A stretch of DNA of 64,000 nucleotides from Nonomuraea dietziae (GCF_014195505.1 NZ_JACIBV010000001.1:3782001-3846000), one strand, 5' to 3'; shown: positions 37,533 to 46,182, counted from the stretch's first letter. A program made the numbers and translations. The notes: generated from the sequence alone by a model not told the origin.

Positions 37533-38111
37533 CTAGTTCATCGTCGGGTCGTCGGGGTGCGTGGCCACGAAGGCCAGCTCCCCCCGCTGGCGGCGCAGCA
37601 CCGAGCGCCACAGCCGTCCGGGATCGGCGTCGAAGGTGTCGCCGACCTCCGAGTCGACGACGTACCACGCCCCCTCGGCGATCTCGCTCTCCAGCTGGCC
37701 CGACGTCCAGCCCGCGTAGCCGGCGAAGATCCGCATCTGGGCGATCTCGCCGGCCAGGATCTCCGGCGGCGCGTCGAGATCGACCGTGCCGAGCCTGGAG
37801 ACCGCGGGCGTGCCCGCGTGCAGACGACGCCAGCCCAGCGGCTCCTCCCCGCTCGGCACCGCGGCCAGCGCCAGCGCGCTGTCGGTCTGCACAGGACCGC
37901 CCTCGAACAACACGGCAGGACCGCTCACCAGCGCGTCCCACACCGGCAACACCTGCGTGACGGCGATCTCGCTGGGCCGGTTCAGCACGACACCGAGAGT
38001 GCCGCCGTCGGCGTCGTGTTCGAGGATCAGCACCACACTCCGCCGGAAGTTGGGATCGTCGAGCAGTGGCGTCGCCACCAACAACCCGCCGACGTAGATC
38101 GCCTCCGCCAT
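37533..38111 (-). CDS. YqgE/AlgH family protein (UPF0301)
   Basis: A 192-residue conserved cytoplasmic protein. The N-terminal YVGGLLVATPLLDDPNFRRS and GVVLNRPSE, then FEGGPVQ and YAGWTSGQLESEIAEGAW, are the family signatures. No biochemical function is established for the family. The ATG at 38111 has GGAGG only 1 nt upstream and a CATGAT hexamer 6-7 nt upstream, so its initiation mode is unclear. Confidence 0.92.
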   Translation of the reverse strand: MAEAIYVGGLLVATPLLDDPNFRRSVVLILEHDADGGTLGVVLNRPSEIAVTQVLPVWDALVSGPAVLFEGGPVQTDSALALAAVPSGEEPLGWRRLHAGTPAVSRLGTVDLDAPPEILAGEIAQMRIFAGYAGWTSGQLESEIAEGAWYVVDSEVGDTFDADPGRLWRSVLRRQRGELAFVATHPDDPTMN

Positions 38112-38162
38112 GCCTCCATCATGACCGGTCCCGAGCCGATCCCGCGCCCCCGAGTGACGGAT

Positions 38163-38182
38163 GTTACCGAGCGCACACATAT
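38163..38182. promoter_or_regulatory. Shared 20-bp upstream motif, copy 1
   Basis: GTTACCGAGCGCA followed by CACATAT. The stretch 43831-43850 upstream of marR differs at only 2 of 20 bases. It lies between the YqgE gene and the LPXTG-like gene. Possible binding site of a common regulator. Confidence 0.4.
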
Positions 38183-38233
38183 GGGCACTGTACGTAGCAA
38201 AGATCACAATCTTGGAAGTGCTCGGGAGGAGCA

Positions 38234-38839
38234 ATGACCACCCGGAGACGCCTCGCCCTCTCCCTGCTGCTGATGCCGACAGGGGCGATGCTCCTCTTTC
38301 CGATGGCCGCCTCCGCGGATGACCGAAGAGACAGCGACCCGTTCACCATGACCGTCCGCGAGCAGAACTGCGCCACGAACATGGTGCCGGTGCTGCTCCA
38401 GAGCAACAGCGACTACGCCGCGGGCTTCACCGTGAAGAGGGACGACCACCTGGTCGAGCGGGGCACGGTGAAGGCGCGCAGGAGCACCACCGTCTACGTC
38501 CCCGTCCCCAGGGGAAGCTCGGCCAGCATCGAGGTCGACTACGTCGGCAACGCGCACGACGACAAGCTGGTCGACCGCCAGCGGGTCTACAACGACTGCA
38601 CGAGCCGCTCAGGCGACTGGGGGCACGGCAGGTGGCAGAACTGGGGCGACCGCGACCACGGTTTGCCCTACACCGGGCCTCCCGCCGACCTGATGGGCAA
38701 GCTGGCGACAGGGGCGGCGCTCGTGCTGATGGGCGGCATCGTGTGGTGGTACGGCTCCATCTGGCCGCGTCAGACCCCCGACGGCGACTTCTCCCCCACG
38801 CGGACGGCCGGCGGGCGCCACCCCGGCGTCAAGGACTGA
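38234..38839 (+). CDS. Secreted envelope protein with LPXTG-like sorting motif
   Basis: A 201-residue protein with a signal peptide (residues 1-28, LALSLLLMPTGAMLLF, cleavage after ASA). A small beta domain with one likely disulfide (QNCATNMVP, YNDCTSRS) lies at residues 35-120. LPYTG is at about residue 145 and a transmembrane helix (LATGAALVLMGGIVWWYG) follows. This is the order of a sortase signal, but the tail after the helix is long (about 30 residues) rather than a short basic stop. It could be wall-anchored by sortase or simply membrane-anchored. GGGAGG precedes the ATG. Confidence 0.65.
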   Translation: MTTRRRLALSLLLMPTGAMLLFPMAASADDRRDSDPFTMTVREQNCATNMVPVLLQSNSDYAAGFTVKRDDHLVERGTVKARRSTTVYVPVPRGSSASIEVDYVGNAHDDKLVDRQRVYNDCTSRSGDWGHGRWQNWGDRDHGLPYTGPPADLMGKLATGAALVLMGGIVWWYGSIWPRQTPDGDFSPTRTAGGRHPGVKD

Positions 38840-38859
38840 AACGCGGGGAGCGGCGCCGG

Positions 38860-40269
38860 TCAGGCCTCGGTGAAGCCGCGCGCCCTGCCGCCCGCCGACT
38901 CCCTGACGGCCGCCGCGACGGCGGTGGACACGTCGGGGTGGAAGACGCTGGGGACGATGTAGTTGGGGCCGAGCTCCTCAGGGGTGACCACGGCGGCCAG
39001 CGCGCCCGCCGCCGCCAGGAGCATCTGCTCGGTGACCTCCGTGGCCTGGGCGTCGAGCAGGCCGCGGAAGACGCCGGGGAAGGCCAGCACGTTGTTGATC
39101 TGGTTGGGGTAGTCGGAGCGGCCGGTGGCCACCACGGCGGCGTGCTCGCGGGCGTCGTCCGGCGAGACCTCGGGCTCGGGGTTGGCCAGGGCGAACACCA
39201 CGGCGTTCGAGGCCATGGTGGCGATGTCGTCGCCGGTCAGGATGCCGGGAGCCGAGACGCCGACGAAGACGTCCGCGCCCTTGACCGCGCCGCGCAGGTC
39301 GCCGGAGTAGCCCTCGGCGTTGGTGTGCTCGGCGATCCAGCGCAGGGAGTCGTCGAGGTCGTCGCGGCCCAGGTGGACGGCGCCGAGGTAGTCGCAGACG
39401 ACCACGTTGCGGGCGCCGGCGGCCAGCAGCAGGCGCAGGACGGCGGTGCCGGCCGCGCCGGCGCCCGCCATCGCGATGCGGACGTCCTCGATGCGCTTGT
39501 CGACCACGCGCAGGGCGTTGGTCAGGGCGGCGAGCACGCAGATCGCGGTGCCGTGCTGGTCGTCGTGGAAGACGGGGATGTCGAGCAGGTCTCTGAGCCT
39601 GGCCTCGACCTCGAAGCAGCGCGGCGCGGAGATGTCCTCCAGGTTGATGCCGCCGAAGCCGGGCGCGATGGCGCGGACGATGGAGACGATCTCGTCGACG
39701 TCCTGGGTGTCGAGGCAGATGGGCCACGCGTCGATGCCGGCGAAGCGCTTGAACAGCGCCGCCTTGCCCTCCATGACCGGCAGCGCGGCGGCGGGGCCGA
39801 TGTTGCCGAGGCCGAGGACGGCCGAGCCGTCGGTGACCACGGCGACGCTGTTGCGCTTGATGGTGAGGCGGCGGGCGTCCTCGGGGTTGCGGGCGATGGC
39901 CATGGAGACGCGGGCGACGCCGGGGGTGTAGGCCATCGACAGCTCGTCGCGGTTGCGCAGCGGCACCTTCGACTGCATCTCGATCTTGCCGCCGAGGTGC
40001 ATGAGGAAGGTCCGGTCGGAGACCTTGTGGATGACGACGCCCTCGACCGCCTCGAGCTGGTCGACGATCTGCTGGGCGTGGTCGGTGTCCCTGGCGGCGC
40101 AGGTGACGTCGATGCGGAGCTTCTCGTGCCCCGCGTTGGTGACGTCGAGTGCGGTGACCACGCCACCTGCCGACTCGACCGCGTGGGTCAGCTGGCTGAC
40201 GGCCTTGCCGCCGGCGGGGACCTCGAGTCGCACGGTGATGGAGTAAGACACGCTCGGGACGGTGGCCAC
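38860..40269 (-). CDS. NAD(P)-dependent malic enzyme with N-terminal ACT-like domain
   Basis: Oxidatively decarboxylates malate to pyruvate. The 469-residue protein starts with an ACT-like regulatory domain (residues 1-80, SYSITVRLEVPAGG to TDHAQQIVDQLEAVEG). The malic domain follows (YTPGVARVSMAIA, DGSAVLGLGNIGP, GGINLEDISAPRCFEVE, VFHDDQHGTAI), then an NAD-binding domain (AMAGAGAAGTAVLRLL). AAAGGAG lies 8 nt upstream of the GTG at 40269, so the longer frame to 40338 is not used. It converges on the envelope protein gene. Confidence 0.93.
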   Translation of the reverse strand: MATVPSVSYSITVRLEVPAGGKAVSQLTHAVESAGGVVTALDVTNAGHEKLRIDVTCAARDTDHAQQIVDQLEAVEGVVIHKVSDRTFLMHLGGKIEMQSKVPLRNRDELSMAYTPGVARVSMAIARNPEDARRLTIKRNSVAVVTDGSAVLGLGNIGPAAALPVMEGKAALFKRFAGIDAWPICLDTQDVDEIVSIVRAIAPGFGGINLEDISAPRCFEVEARLRDLLDIPVFHDDQHGTAICVLAALTNALRVVDKRIEDVRIAMAGAGAAGTAVLRLLLAAGARNVVVCDYLGAVHLGRDDLDDSLRWIAEHTNAEGYSGDLRGAVKGADVFVGVSAPGILTGDDIATMASNAVVFALANPEPEVSPDDAREHAAVVATGRSDYPNQINNVLAFPGVFRGLLDAQATEVTEQMLLAAAGALAAVVTPEELGPNYIVPSVFHPDVSTAVAAAVRESAGGRARGFTEA

Positions 40270-40363
40270 GTCAATCGCTCCTTTGCGCCTGACCAAGGAT
40301 GCATCCATGGTGCCACCTCCGGCGAGTCCTCTCGACAACGCTCTTGACCGGATTGTTTACGGA

Positions 40364-40376
40364 CATTTCCGAAATG
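40364..40376. promoter_or_regulatory. Perfect inverted repeat CATTTC-C-GAAATG
   Basis: A 13-bp palindrome in the gap between the divergent malic-enzyme and phospholipase-like genes; it stands out for its AT content. A CCCCCG/CGGGGG hairpin (40408-40427) lies between it and the PI-PLC start. Possible operator; the regulator is unknown. Confidence 0.4.
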
Positions 40377-40455
40377 GGAGAACTCTTTCTTGATCGGGTG
40401 TTCATCACCCCCGGCGACTGTCGGGGGCGCCCCCACGAACCCCTCGAGGAGCCAC

Positions 40456-41613
40456 ATGTCCCGTGTGACCGCCCTGCTCGCCGCGACCGCGCTCGCCGTC
40501 CTCAGCTCCGCCGCCCCCGCCGTGGGGACGACAGCCAGGTCGGACGTCAGGATCAACCAGATCCAGACGATCGCCACCCACAACAGCTATCACCGCGAGG
40601 TGACCGACGCGGAGAAGGACGTCCAGCGGAAGACGGACGCCAACTGGTGGAACCTGCAGTACTCGCACGCGGCGCTCCCCCACCAGTTCGCCTCGCAGCG
40701 GGTGCGCGGCATCGAGCTCGACGTCTTCCCCGACCCGCAGGGCGGCCTGTACTCCAAGCCGCTGGTCAGGCGCGACGCGGGCCTGCCGCCCCTCGACGAC
40801 CCGGACCTCACCAAGCCCGGGTTCAAGGTGCTGCACTGGGGCGACCACGACTACGCCACCACCTGTTCGGCCCTGGTCACGTGCCTGCGCCAGGTGCGCG
40901 ACTGGTCGGACGCCAACCCGGGGCACGTCCCGATCACGATCCTCACCGAGCTGAAGACGACCGACCCCGCCAAGGAGGCCGTGGGCGGCGCCAAGAGCGG
41001 CCCGTGGACCGCCGCCCTGCTCGACGCCCTGGACGCGGAGATCCGCACGGTCTTTCCCGACGACCGGCTCATCACCGCCGACGACGTGCGCAGGCCCGGC
41101 CTGTCCCTGGAGGAGAGCGTGCTGCGGCACGGCTGGCCGCGGCTCAGCGACTCCCGCGGCAAGGTGCTGTTCTTCATGGACAACCAGTCGGCCGCCGTCC
41201 AGACGCCCTACCTGGCCGGGCGTCCGAACCTGGAGGGCAGGGTGCTGTTCACCAACTCCAGGCCGGGCCGTCCCGACGCCGCCTTCATCGGGTGGAACGA
41301 CCCGCTCGGCGCCAACACCGCCCAGATCCAGGACTTCGTGCGGCGCGGCTACTACGTCCGCACCCGCTCCGACGTGCCGTTCACCGAGGCCCGTTCCGGC
41401 GACACCACGCGGCTGAAGGCGGCGCTCGAGAGCGGCGCCCAGATGATCAGCACGGACTTCCCCGTGATCGGCCTGTCGGCCCGCAACGGCAGCGACTACG
41501 TCGCCGAGCTGCCCGGCGGAGCGATCGCGCGGTGCAACCCGCTCGTCGCGCCGCGCGGCTGCCAGGACCACCGCCTGGAGCCGCGCCTCAGTTCACAGCC
41601 TCAGCAGCGATGA
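40456..41613 (+). CDS. Secreted PI-PLC-like phosphodiesterase (Ca2+-dependent phosphoinositide PLC family)
   Basis: A 385-residue exported protein. Signal peptide: residues 1-25 (LLAATALAVLSSAAPAVG). The TIM-barrel active-site strands are IQTIATHNSYH (first catalytic His with Asn), RGIELDVFPDPQGG (Glu and Asp metal ligands), and KVLHWGDHDYATTCSAL (second His region). VPITILTELK and VLFFMDN follow in barrel order. This matches bacterial calcium-dependent PI-specific phospholipase C enzymes. CGAGGAG precedes the ATG at 40456. Its last 26 bp overlap the end of the convergent kinase-like gene. Confidence 0.85.
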   Translation: MSRVTALLAATALAVLSSAAPAVGTTARSDVRINQIQTIATHNSYHREVTDAEKDVQRKTDANWWNLQYSHAALPHQFASQRVRGIELDVFPDPQGGLYSKPLVRRDAGLPPLDDPDLTKPGFKVLHWGDHDYATTCSALVTCLRQVRDWSDANPGHVPITILTELKTTDPAKEAVGGAKSGPWTAALLDALDAEIRTVFPDDRLITADDVRRPGLSLEESVLRHGWPRLSDSRGKVLFFMDNQSAAVQTPYLAGRPNLEGRVLFTNSRPGRPDAAFIGWNDPLGANTAQIQDFVRRGYYVRTRSDVPFTEARSGDTTRLKAALESGAQMISTDFPVIGLSARNGSDYVAELPGGAIARCNPLVAPRGCQDHRLEPRLSSQPQQR

Positions 41614-42217
41614 CGATCAGCTCGACGCAGGCCTGCACCGGGATGGTCGTGCTGTCGACCACGAGCTGGTAGAGCCGCGGATCGGCGGGGTCGGCCCGGT
41701 AGAAGTGCCTGACATAGGCCGACCTCGCCCTGTCGTTGTCCTCGACCAGCTTGCGGGCCGCCCGCTCGGAGACCTCCGACAGGGCGGCGGTCTGCAGGAT
41801 CCGCCTGCGCGCCGGCGCGTCGAGGCGCACGTGCAGGGCCCCAGGGTGCTCGGCCAGCACGAGCGCCCCCGCGCGGCCGAGGAAGACCCCACCGCTCGCC
41901 CGCGCGGTCTCCTTGATCATGCGTTCGGTCCTGGTGACGAACTCCTCCGGCGGGAGCGGCATCGCGCCGGGCAGGTACATGTCGACGCCGCCGAAGGTGA
42001 CCGTCGGCAGCCGCATCGCCCCCGACAGCAGGCGGCCGAGCCCGTGCTCGGCCCTGTCGTCGTGGACGAGCGCCTCCTCGATCGAGCAGCCGAGCTCCTC
42101 GGCCACCGCACTCGGGATCGCCCTGTCGACGAAGGGCACACCGAGGCGTTCGGCTACCGCCGGGCCGATGACGCTGCCGGCCGTGCCGTACGTCGCCGAG
42201 ATCGTGACGACCCGCAT
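41588..42217 (-). CDS. Cytidylate-kinase-like family protein
   Basis: A 209-residue P-loop-type protein of the cytidylate-kinase-like family. The N-terminal MRVVTISATYGTAGSVIGPAVAERLGVP is a modified Walker A in which the GxxxxGKS/T lysine is replaced by a GTAGSVIG run, as is common in this family. VFLGRAGALVLAEHPGALHVRL and RSAYVRHFYRADPADPRLYQLVVDS follow. Nucleotide kinase activity is inferred only. The ATG at 42217 has TAATCT 7 nt upstream. Its 3' end overlaps the PI-PLC gene antisense. Confidence 0.8.
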   Translation of the reverse strand: MRVVTISATYGTAGSVIGPAVAERLGVPFVDRAIPSAVAEELGCSIEEALVHDDRAEHGLGRLLSGAMRLPTVTFGGVDMYLPGAMPLPPEEFVTRTERMIKETARASGGVFLGRAGALVLAEHPGALHVRLDAPARRRILQTAALSEVSERAARKLVEDNDRARSAYVRHFYRADPADPRLYQLVVDSTTIPVQACVELIVIAAEAVN

Positions 42218-42224
42218 ACCTCTC

Positions 42225-42230
42225 AGATTA
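42225..42230 (-). promoter_or_regulatory. -10 element TAATCT, leaderless start of the kinase-like gene
   Basis: On the minus strand TAATCT, 7 nt (which include GAGAGG), then the ATG at 42217. It sits inside the end of the upstream thioredoxin-TPR gene. Confidence 0.55.
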
Positions 42231-43169
42231 GAACAGTGCGCTCGAAAGCGCTCTTCTCGCTTTCACCAGGGCGGGGTCGTCACCGGGCAGCGCGTCGAAC
42301 AGGCCGAGCAGGTGCTTCCTGACGGTGTCGCGCTCGTCGCCCGAGGTGCGCTTGACGACGGAGACCAGCCTGTCGAAGGCCTGCTCGACGTTTCCCGAGA
42401 GCATCTCCAGGTCGGCGGCCAGCAGCTGGGCCTCGATGTCGGCGGGGTCGCCCAGGCGGCGGTCGACGTCGGCCGGGTCGACCGAGGCGGTCCTCCTGAT
42501 CAGGCCGACGCCCGCGAGGCCCATCCTGGCGTCCTCGTTGCCGGGGGCGCGGGCCAGCAGCCGCTCGTAGGCGGCGGCGGCCGCGTCGAGGTCGCCCTGG
42601 TCGATGGCCTGCTCGGCGGCCACCAGGTCGGGGTCGGCGGGCGGGCCGTCCTGCTCGGGCGCGCCCGCGGCCTCGCCCTGCTCGCCCTTCGGCCTGGCGT
42701 CGGGGTTGGCCTCGTAGAACTGCTCGACGGCGCCCATGAGCTCGTCGAGCCAGCGGCGCACCTCCTGCTCGGGCAGCACCTGCTGGAAACCGGTCACCGC
42801 CTGCCCCTGGAAGATGGCCAGCACGGTCGGCACGGCCTGCACGCGCAGCGCCTGGGCGACCTGCGGGCTGGCGTCGACGTTGACCTTGGCGAGCACGGCC
42901 CTGCCGCCCAGGTCGGTGATGACCTTCTCGAGGATCGGGCTGAGCTGTGCGCTGCCCTGGGCACGCGGCGACCAGAGGTCGAGGATGACGGGGACCGTCA
43001 TCGACCGGTCGATGACGTCGGTCGTGAACGTCTCGTCCGTCACGTCGACCACCGACGCCGCAGCCTGGGGCCCCGCGGCCTCTCGCCGGGCCTGCGCCTC
43101 GATTGCCTGCTTGCGCGCGCCCAGATCCACTGCTCCGTAGAGCGATCCGGGCCTAGAGATGTCGGCCAT
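42228..43169 (-). CDS. CnoX/YbbN-like thioredoxin-fold protein with C-terminal TPR
   Basis: A 313-residue cytoplasmic protein. The thioredoxin domain spans about residues 35-150 (VPVILDLWSPRAQGSAQLSP, KVNVDASPQVAQALRVQAVPTVLAIFQG). The C-terminal helices (VAAEQAIDQGDLDAAAAAYERLLARAPGNEDAR) are a tetratricopeptide-like half as in E. coli YbbN/CnoX. The CxxC redox pair is missing: the active-site position reads SPRAQGS. It is therefore probably a holdase/chaperone rather than a reductase. It is the counterpart of M. tuberculosis Rv1324 near fadA4. Confidence 0.88.
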   Translation of the reverse strand: MADISRPGSLYGAVDLGARKQAIEAQARREAAGPQAAASVVDVTDETFTTDVIDRSMTVPVILDLWSPRAQGSAQLSPILEKVITDLGGRAVLAKVNVDASPQVAQALRVQAVPTVLAIFQGQAVTGFQQVLPEQEVRRWLDELMGAVEQFYEANPDARPKGEQGEAAGAPEQDGPPADPDLVAAEQAIDQGDLDAAAAAYERLLARAPGNEDARMGLAGVGLIRRTASVDPADVDRRLGDPADIEAQLLAADLEMLSGNVEQAFDRLVSVVKRTSGDERDTVRKHLLGLFDALPGDDPALVKARRALSSALF

Positions 43170-43291
43170 GCTCCTCATCTTGCCGCATCGCCGCCGCACC
43201 GAGCGCAGGAGCCCGGCCGGAGAGAGCGACGAAGGCCGGGGCGGGCGCGACCGTCAGAGCGCGGAGCGCAGGAGCGGGGCGGGCGCGACCG

Positions 43292-43792
43292 TCAGGCGCT
43301 GAAGTCACCCGCCGCCACTCGCAACGTGCGCAGCAGCCCGAACATCTCGCTGAGTTCGCTCTCGCCGTACATGGTCATGCCGAAGTCAGCGTTCATCAGG
43401 TCAGCGGTAGCGGCGTCCACGATCTCCCTGCCCCTGTCGGTGATCTCGGCGAGCACGCCCCTGCCGTCGCGCGGGTTGCGCAGACGGACCACCAGACCGG
43501 CCTTCTCCAGGCGATCGACGGTGTTGGTGACGCTCGTGGGATGCACCATGAGGCGCTCGCCGATCTTCGACAGCGGGAGGGCGCCTGTTCTGCTGAAGGT
43601 CAACAACACGAGAGCTTCGTATCTGGCGAAGGTCAAGTCATACGGCTTGAGGAGCGAGTCCAGTTGCGACAGCAGGATCTGGTGCGCTCTCATGATCGAA
43701 GTGACCGCGGCCATGGCGGAGGACGGCCCGAAGTGAACACGCCAGGTCTCAGCAGCGCGCTCGATCGGATCGAACGGCAGGTTGAGCGACAC
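43292..43792 (-). CDS. MarR-family transcriptional regulator
   Basis: A 166-residue winged-helix regulator. Residues 30-125 carry the MarR fold (LLKPYDLTFARYEALVLLTF, LPLSKIGERLMVHPTSVTNT, VDRLEKAGLVVRLRNPRDGR, the wing with the conserved DGRG). The GTG at 43792 has TAACGT 6 nt upstream. The 217-bp gap to the divergent membrane-protein gene holds inverted repeats (AACCATA 43843-43849 and TATGGTT 43895-43901) that could be its operator. Confidence 0.92.
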   Translation of the reverse strand: MSLNLPFDPIERAAETWRVHFGPSSAMAAVTSIMRAHQILLSQLDSLLKPYDLTFARYEALVLLTFSRTGALPLSKIGERLMVHPTSVTNTVDRLEKAGLVVRLRNPRDGRGVLAEITDRGREIVDAATADLMNADFGMTMYGESELSEMFGLLRTLRVAAGDFSA

Positions 43793-43798
43793 AGCGCT

Positions 43799-43804
43799 AC
43801 GTTA
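43799..43804 (-). promoter_or_regulatory. -10 element TAACGT, leaderless start of the MarR gene
   Basis: On the minus strand TAACGT, 6 nt, then the GTG at 43792. Confidence 0.55.
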
Positions 43805-43830
43805 GCGTGCCGCTCGTCCTGGTTCGTATA

Positions 43831-43850
43831 GTTACCGAGCGCAACCATAT
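43831..43850. promoter_or_regulatory. Shared 20-bp upstream motif, copy 2
   Basis: GTTACCGAGCGCA followed by ACCATAT, 18 of 20 bases identical to 38163-38182. It lies in the marR/membrane-protein divergent region. Confidence 0.4.
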
Positions 43851-44009
43851 TCACCGCTTGACCAAGAACCTGGGCGCTAATCATCACGCTCAGTTATGGT
43901 TCTCGCACGAAAAGGTGACGCGGAGCCAGGGGACGGCCATGAGCCGGTGTTCCGCGATCGCTGACCGGGCACGGGGGGTGCTTGATGTATTTCAGCGGGA
44001 GGTTTCGCC

Positions 44010-45344
44010 GTGCGTGAGCACGCCGGCGTCACACGCGAGGAGCTGAAGCAGAGCGCGGCTGTCACGACCGCCGTTCTGCTGGCCGTGGGGCTGGTGGCCG
44101 CATGGAGCGTCCTGATACCGGGCGTCGACGCCTGGGAGAACATCGTGGTGGCGGTGATCGGGTCGCTCAAGCTGACCGGTCCCGTCGCGGCCGCGTTCGC
44201 GGCCTGGGTGGCCGCGCGCAAGCGCCGCGCCCTGCGCGGCAGGTCGGTCACGACCTGGACCGCGCTCAAGGCGCCACTGGCCATCGTGGTCGTGGTCGTG
44301 GGGTCGTTCACCGCGACGGTGCTGGTGCTGGCGGTCAAGACCGTGCTGACCGAGCAGGCGGGGCGGCTCAACCTGGCAGGACTCGGCATGGGCATGGCGG
44401 GTCTTGCCCTGTACGCCGTCATCGGATGGGTGACGGGCTGGCTCGTGCCGAACGCGATGACACCGCTGGTGGCGGGTCTCGGGTGCTACGGGCTGTTCAC
44501 GTGGCTGGCCGAGGGCAAGACGTGGGCCGACAGGCTCGCACCCGGCACGGGTGAGCCTTACGACCTGTTCCAGGGGCTGGCGGGGGCGGCCTTCCTCGAC
44601 CAGACGCTGTGGCTGCTCGGCATCGCGCTCACCCTGCTGCTCGGCTGGGCGGCGGTGGTGACGCGCCAGGCGCTGGTGCTGGCCTTCGCGCTGCTCGCGG
44701 TGCTGGCGGCGGGCACGGGGGTGGCCAGGCTGCTGACCGAGCCCAAGCCCGCCAGCGCGCAGCCGCTGGCCTACAGCTGCCAGGAGTGGCCGATCACGGT
44801 CTGCCTGCATCCGGGGATGCGCGGCGGTCTCACCGAGCTCGGCGACGCGTTCACCAAGATCGCTTCCAAGCTGTCGGGCACGCCCGCGGCGTTCACCAGG
44901 GTGGAGCAGCGGCCGCTCGGAGAGAGCCTGCGCGCCTCGACCGGCATCGTGCCGATCCACCTGCCCGACCTGTCGGCGGGCTTCGCCGACGAGGCCGCCT
45001 ACGACTACGTCGAGAGCCTGGCCGCCCCCTGCGGGGACGATCCTGCCGGCGGCTACAGGGAGATCGTGATGGCATGGCTGCGCGGGGAGCCGCTGCCGGG
45101 AGGGCCGCTGCCCGAGCACCAGTACGCCGCGGCCTGGTTCTCCGGGCTGACCGAGCACCAGCGTCGCGACTGGCTGCGCATGTTCTACACCGACTTCAAG
45201 GCCTGCCAGCTGTCGGCCAGGCACTTCGGCGGCGGACCCGCCGTGGCCTCGCCCGCCCCGACCGCCACGAACACCTATCCGGTCTACCCCACATCCAGCG
45301 GTGAGAGCTGGGGACCGGAGATGTCACCGCAGAGCTGGCGTTGA
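44010..45344 (+). CDS. Multi-pass membrane protein with C-terminal soluble domain, unknown
   Basis: A 444-residue protein. About six hydrophobic helices cover residues 15-235 (pairs near 15-65, 85-110, 125-150, 195-235). They are followed by a soluble domain of about 190 residues with four cysteines (YSCQEWPITVCLHPGM, APCGDD, KACQLS), reminiscent of DUF7224-type domains. GGGAGG lies 7 nt before the GTG at 44010. It may form a transporter-like pair with an ATPase elsewhere, but nothing here proves that. It is divergent from marR. Confidence 0.65.
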   Translation: MREHAGVTREELKQSAAVTTAVLLAVGLVAAWSVLIPGVDAWENIVVAVIGSLKLTGPVAAAFAAWVAARKRRALRGRSVTTWTALKAPLAIVVVVVGSFTATVLVLAVKTVLTEQAGRLNLAGLGMGMAGLALYAVIGWVTGWLVPNAMTPLVAGLGCYGLFTWLAEGKTWADRLAPGTGEPYDLFQGLAGAAFLDQTLWLLGIALTLLLGWAAVVTRQALVLAFALLAVLAAGTGVARLLTEPKPASAQPLAYSCQEWPITVCLHPGMRGGLTELGDAFTKIASKLSGTPAAFTRVEQRPLGESLRASTGIVPIHLPDLSAGFADEAAYDYVESLAAPCGDDPAGGYREIVMAWLRGEPLPGGPLPEHQYAAAWFSGLTEHQRRDWLRMFYTDFKACQLSARHFGGGPAVASPAPTATNTYPVYPTSSGESWGPEMSPQSWR

Positions 45345-45372
45345 TCATGTAGACAGGGGCAGTGAGTTCTAC

Positions 45373-46023
45373 ATGACCGTGCAGACGGCGGCCAGGCGCC
45401 GCCGATGGCGATATGTGGCGACGGTGTTGGTTCTCACCGTCCTGGCAGTGGTGGGCGGGCGACTGGCGTGGTCGTGGCTCAACCCCCTCGAGGAACGCAG
45501 CGTGGACCGCAGCCAGCCCGTGCTGCTGCAGTCCATCCATGACCTGGCCAGGTTCGAGGCGGCGACGGGCAGCTTCCAGGTCGTGGTCGACCTGGAGAAG
45601 GACGCGCCCTTCCTGCCCGACGGGATCAAGGGCACCCGCACCCTGTTCGTCGGCGCGGGCAACGTCGACGCGTACGTGGACTTCGGCTCGCTGGCGAAGG
45701 ACGCGATCACCGTCTCGGCCGACCGCACCCAGGTCACCGTACGGCTGCCGGCCGCCCAGCTGGAGAAGCCGAACCTGGACAACAAGCGCTCCTACGTCTT
45801 CGCCCAGCAGCGAGGCCTGTTCGACAGGGTGACCGACTTCCTGTCCTCCTCCCCGCAGAACCAGCAGGAGCTCTACGTCCTGGCTGAGAAGAAGATCGCC
45901 GAGGCGGCCGTCGCCAGCGACCTGCGGGCTCGTGCCGACGCCAACACCAAGGCGATGCTGGAGGGCCTCATGAAGTCGCTGGGCTTCACCAAGGTGACGA
46001 TCGTCGCGGCCGCGGGCCCGTAG
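45373..46023 (+). CDS. DUF4230 family membrane-anchored protein
   Basis: A 216-residue protein with a short basic N-terminus, one transmembrane helix (about residues 14-33, VATVLVLTVLAVVGGRLAW) and an extracellular DUF4230 domain (SIHDLARFEAATGSFQVVVD, VDAYVDFGSLAKDAITV, VRLPAAQLEKPNLD). Function is unknown. A hairpin follows the gene. It lies 28 bp after the preceding membrane-protein gene, so they may be co-transcribed. Confidence 0.82.
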   Translation: MTVQTAARRRRWRYVATVLVLTVLAVVGGRLAWSWLNPLEERSVDRSQPVLLQSIHDLARFEAATGSFQVVVDLEKDAPFLPDGIKGTRTLFVGAGNVDAYVDFGSLAKDAITVSADRTQVTVRLPAAQLEKPNLDNKRSYVFAQQRGLFDRVTDFLSSSPQNQQELYVLAEKKIAEAAVASDLRARADANTKAMLEGLMKSLGFTKVTIVAAAGP

Positions 46024-46049
46024 GCATCGCGACCTGACGCTCTAGGCAT

Positions 46050-46077
46050 GTCCCCTGCCGACTTAGGCGCAGGGGAC
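46050..46077 (+). terminator. Hairpin after the DUF4230 gene
   Basis: GTCCCCTGC (46050-46058) pairs with GCAGGGGAC (46069-46077) around a 10-nt loop; no U-tract. Confidence 0.65.
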
Positions 46078-46182
46078 CTGCGAGCACGTCCGGAGATAGG
46101 GCATCCACCCGATGTGCGGGGGTGGGCCTTAGCCCGAATCTAGAGAGTGTCAGGAAGACGACGAACACCACGGGAGAACCCC

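Noticed and set aside
43235..43294. Two copies of GGGGCGGGCGCGACCGTCAG near the marR stop
   Set aside because: A 20-bp duplication in GC-rich DNA; too short to call an element.
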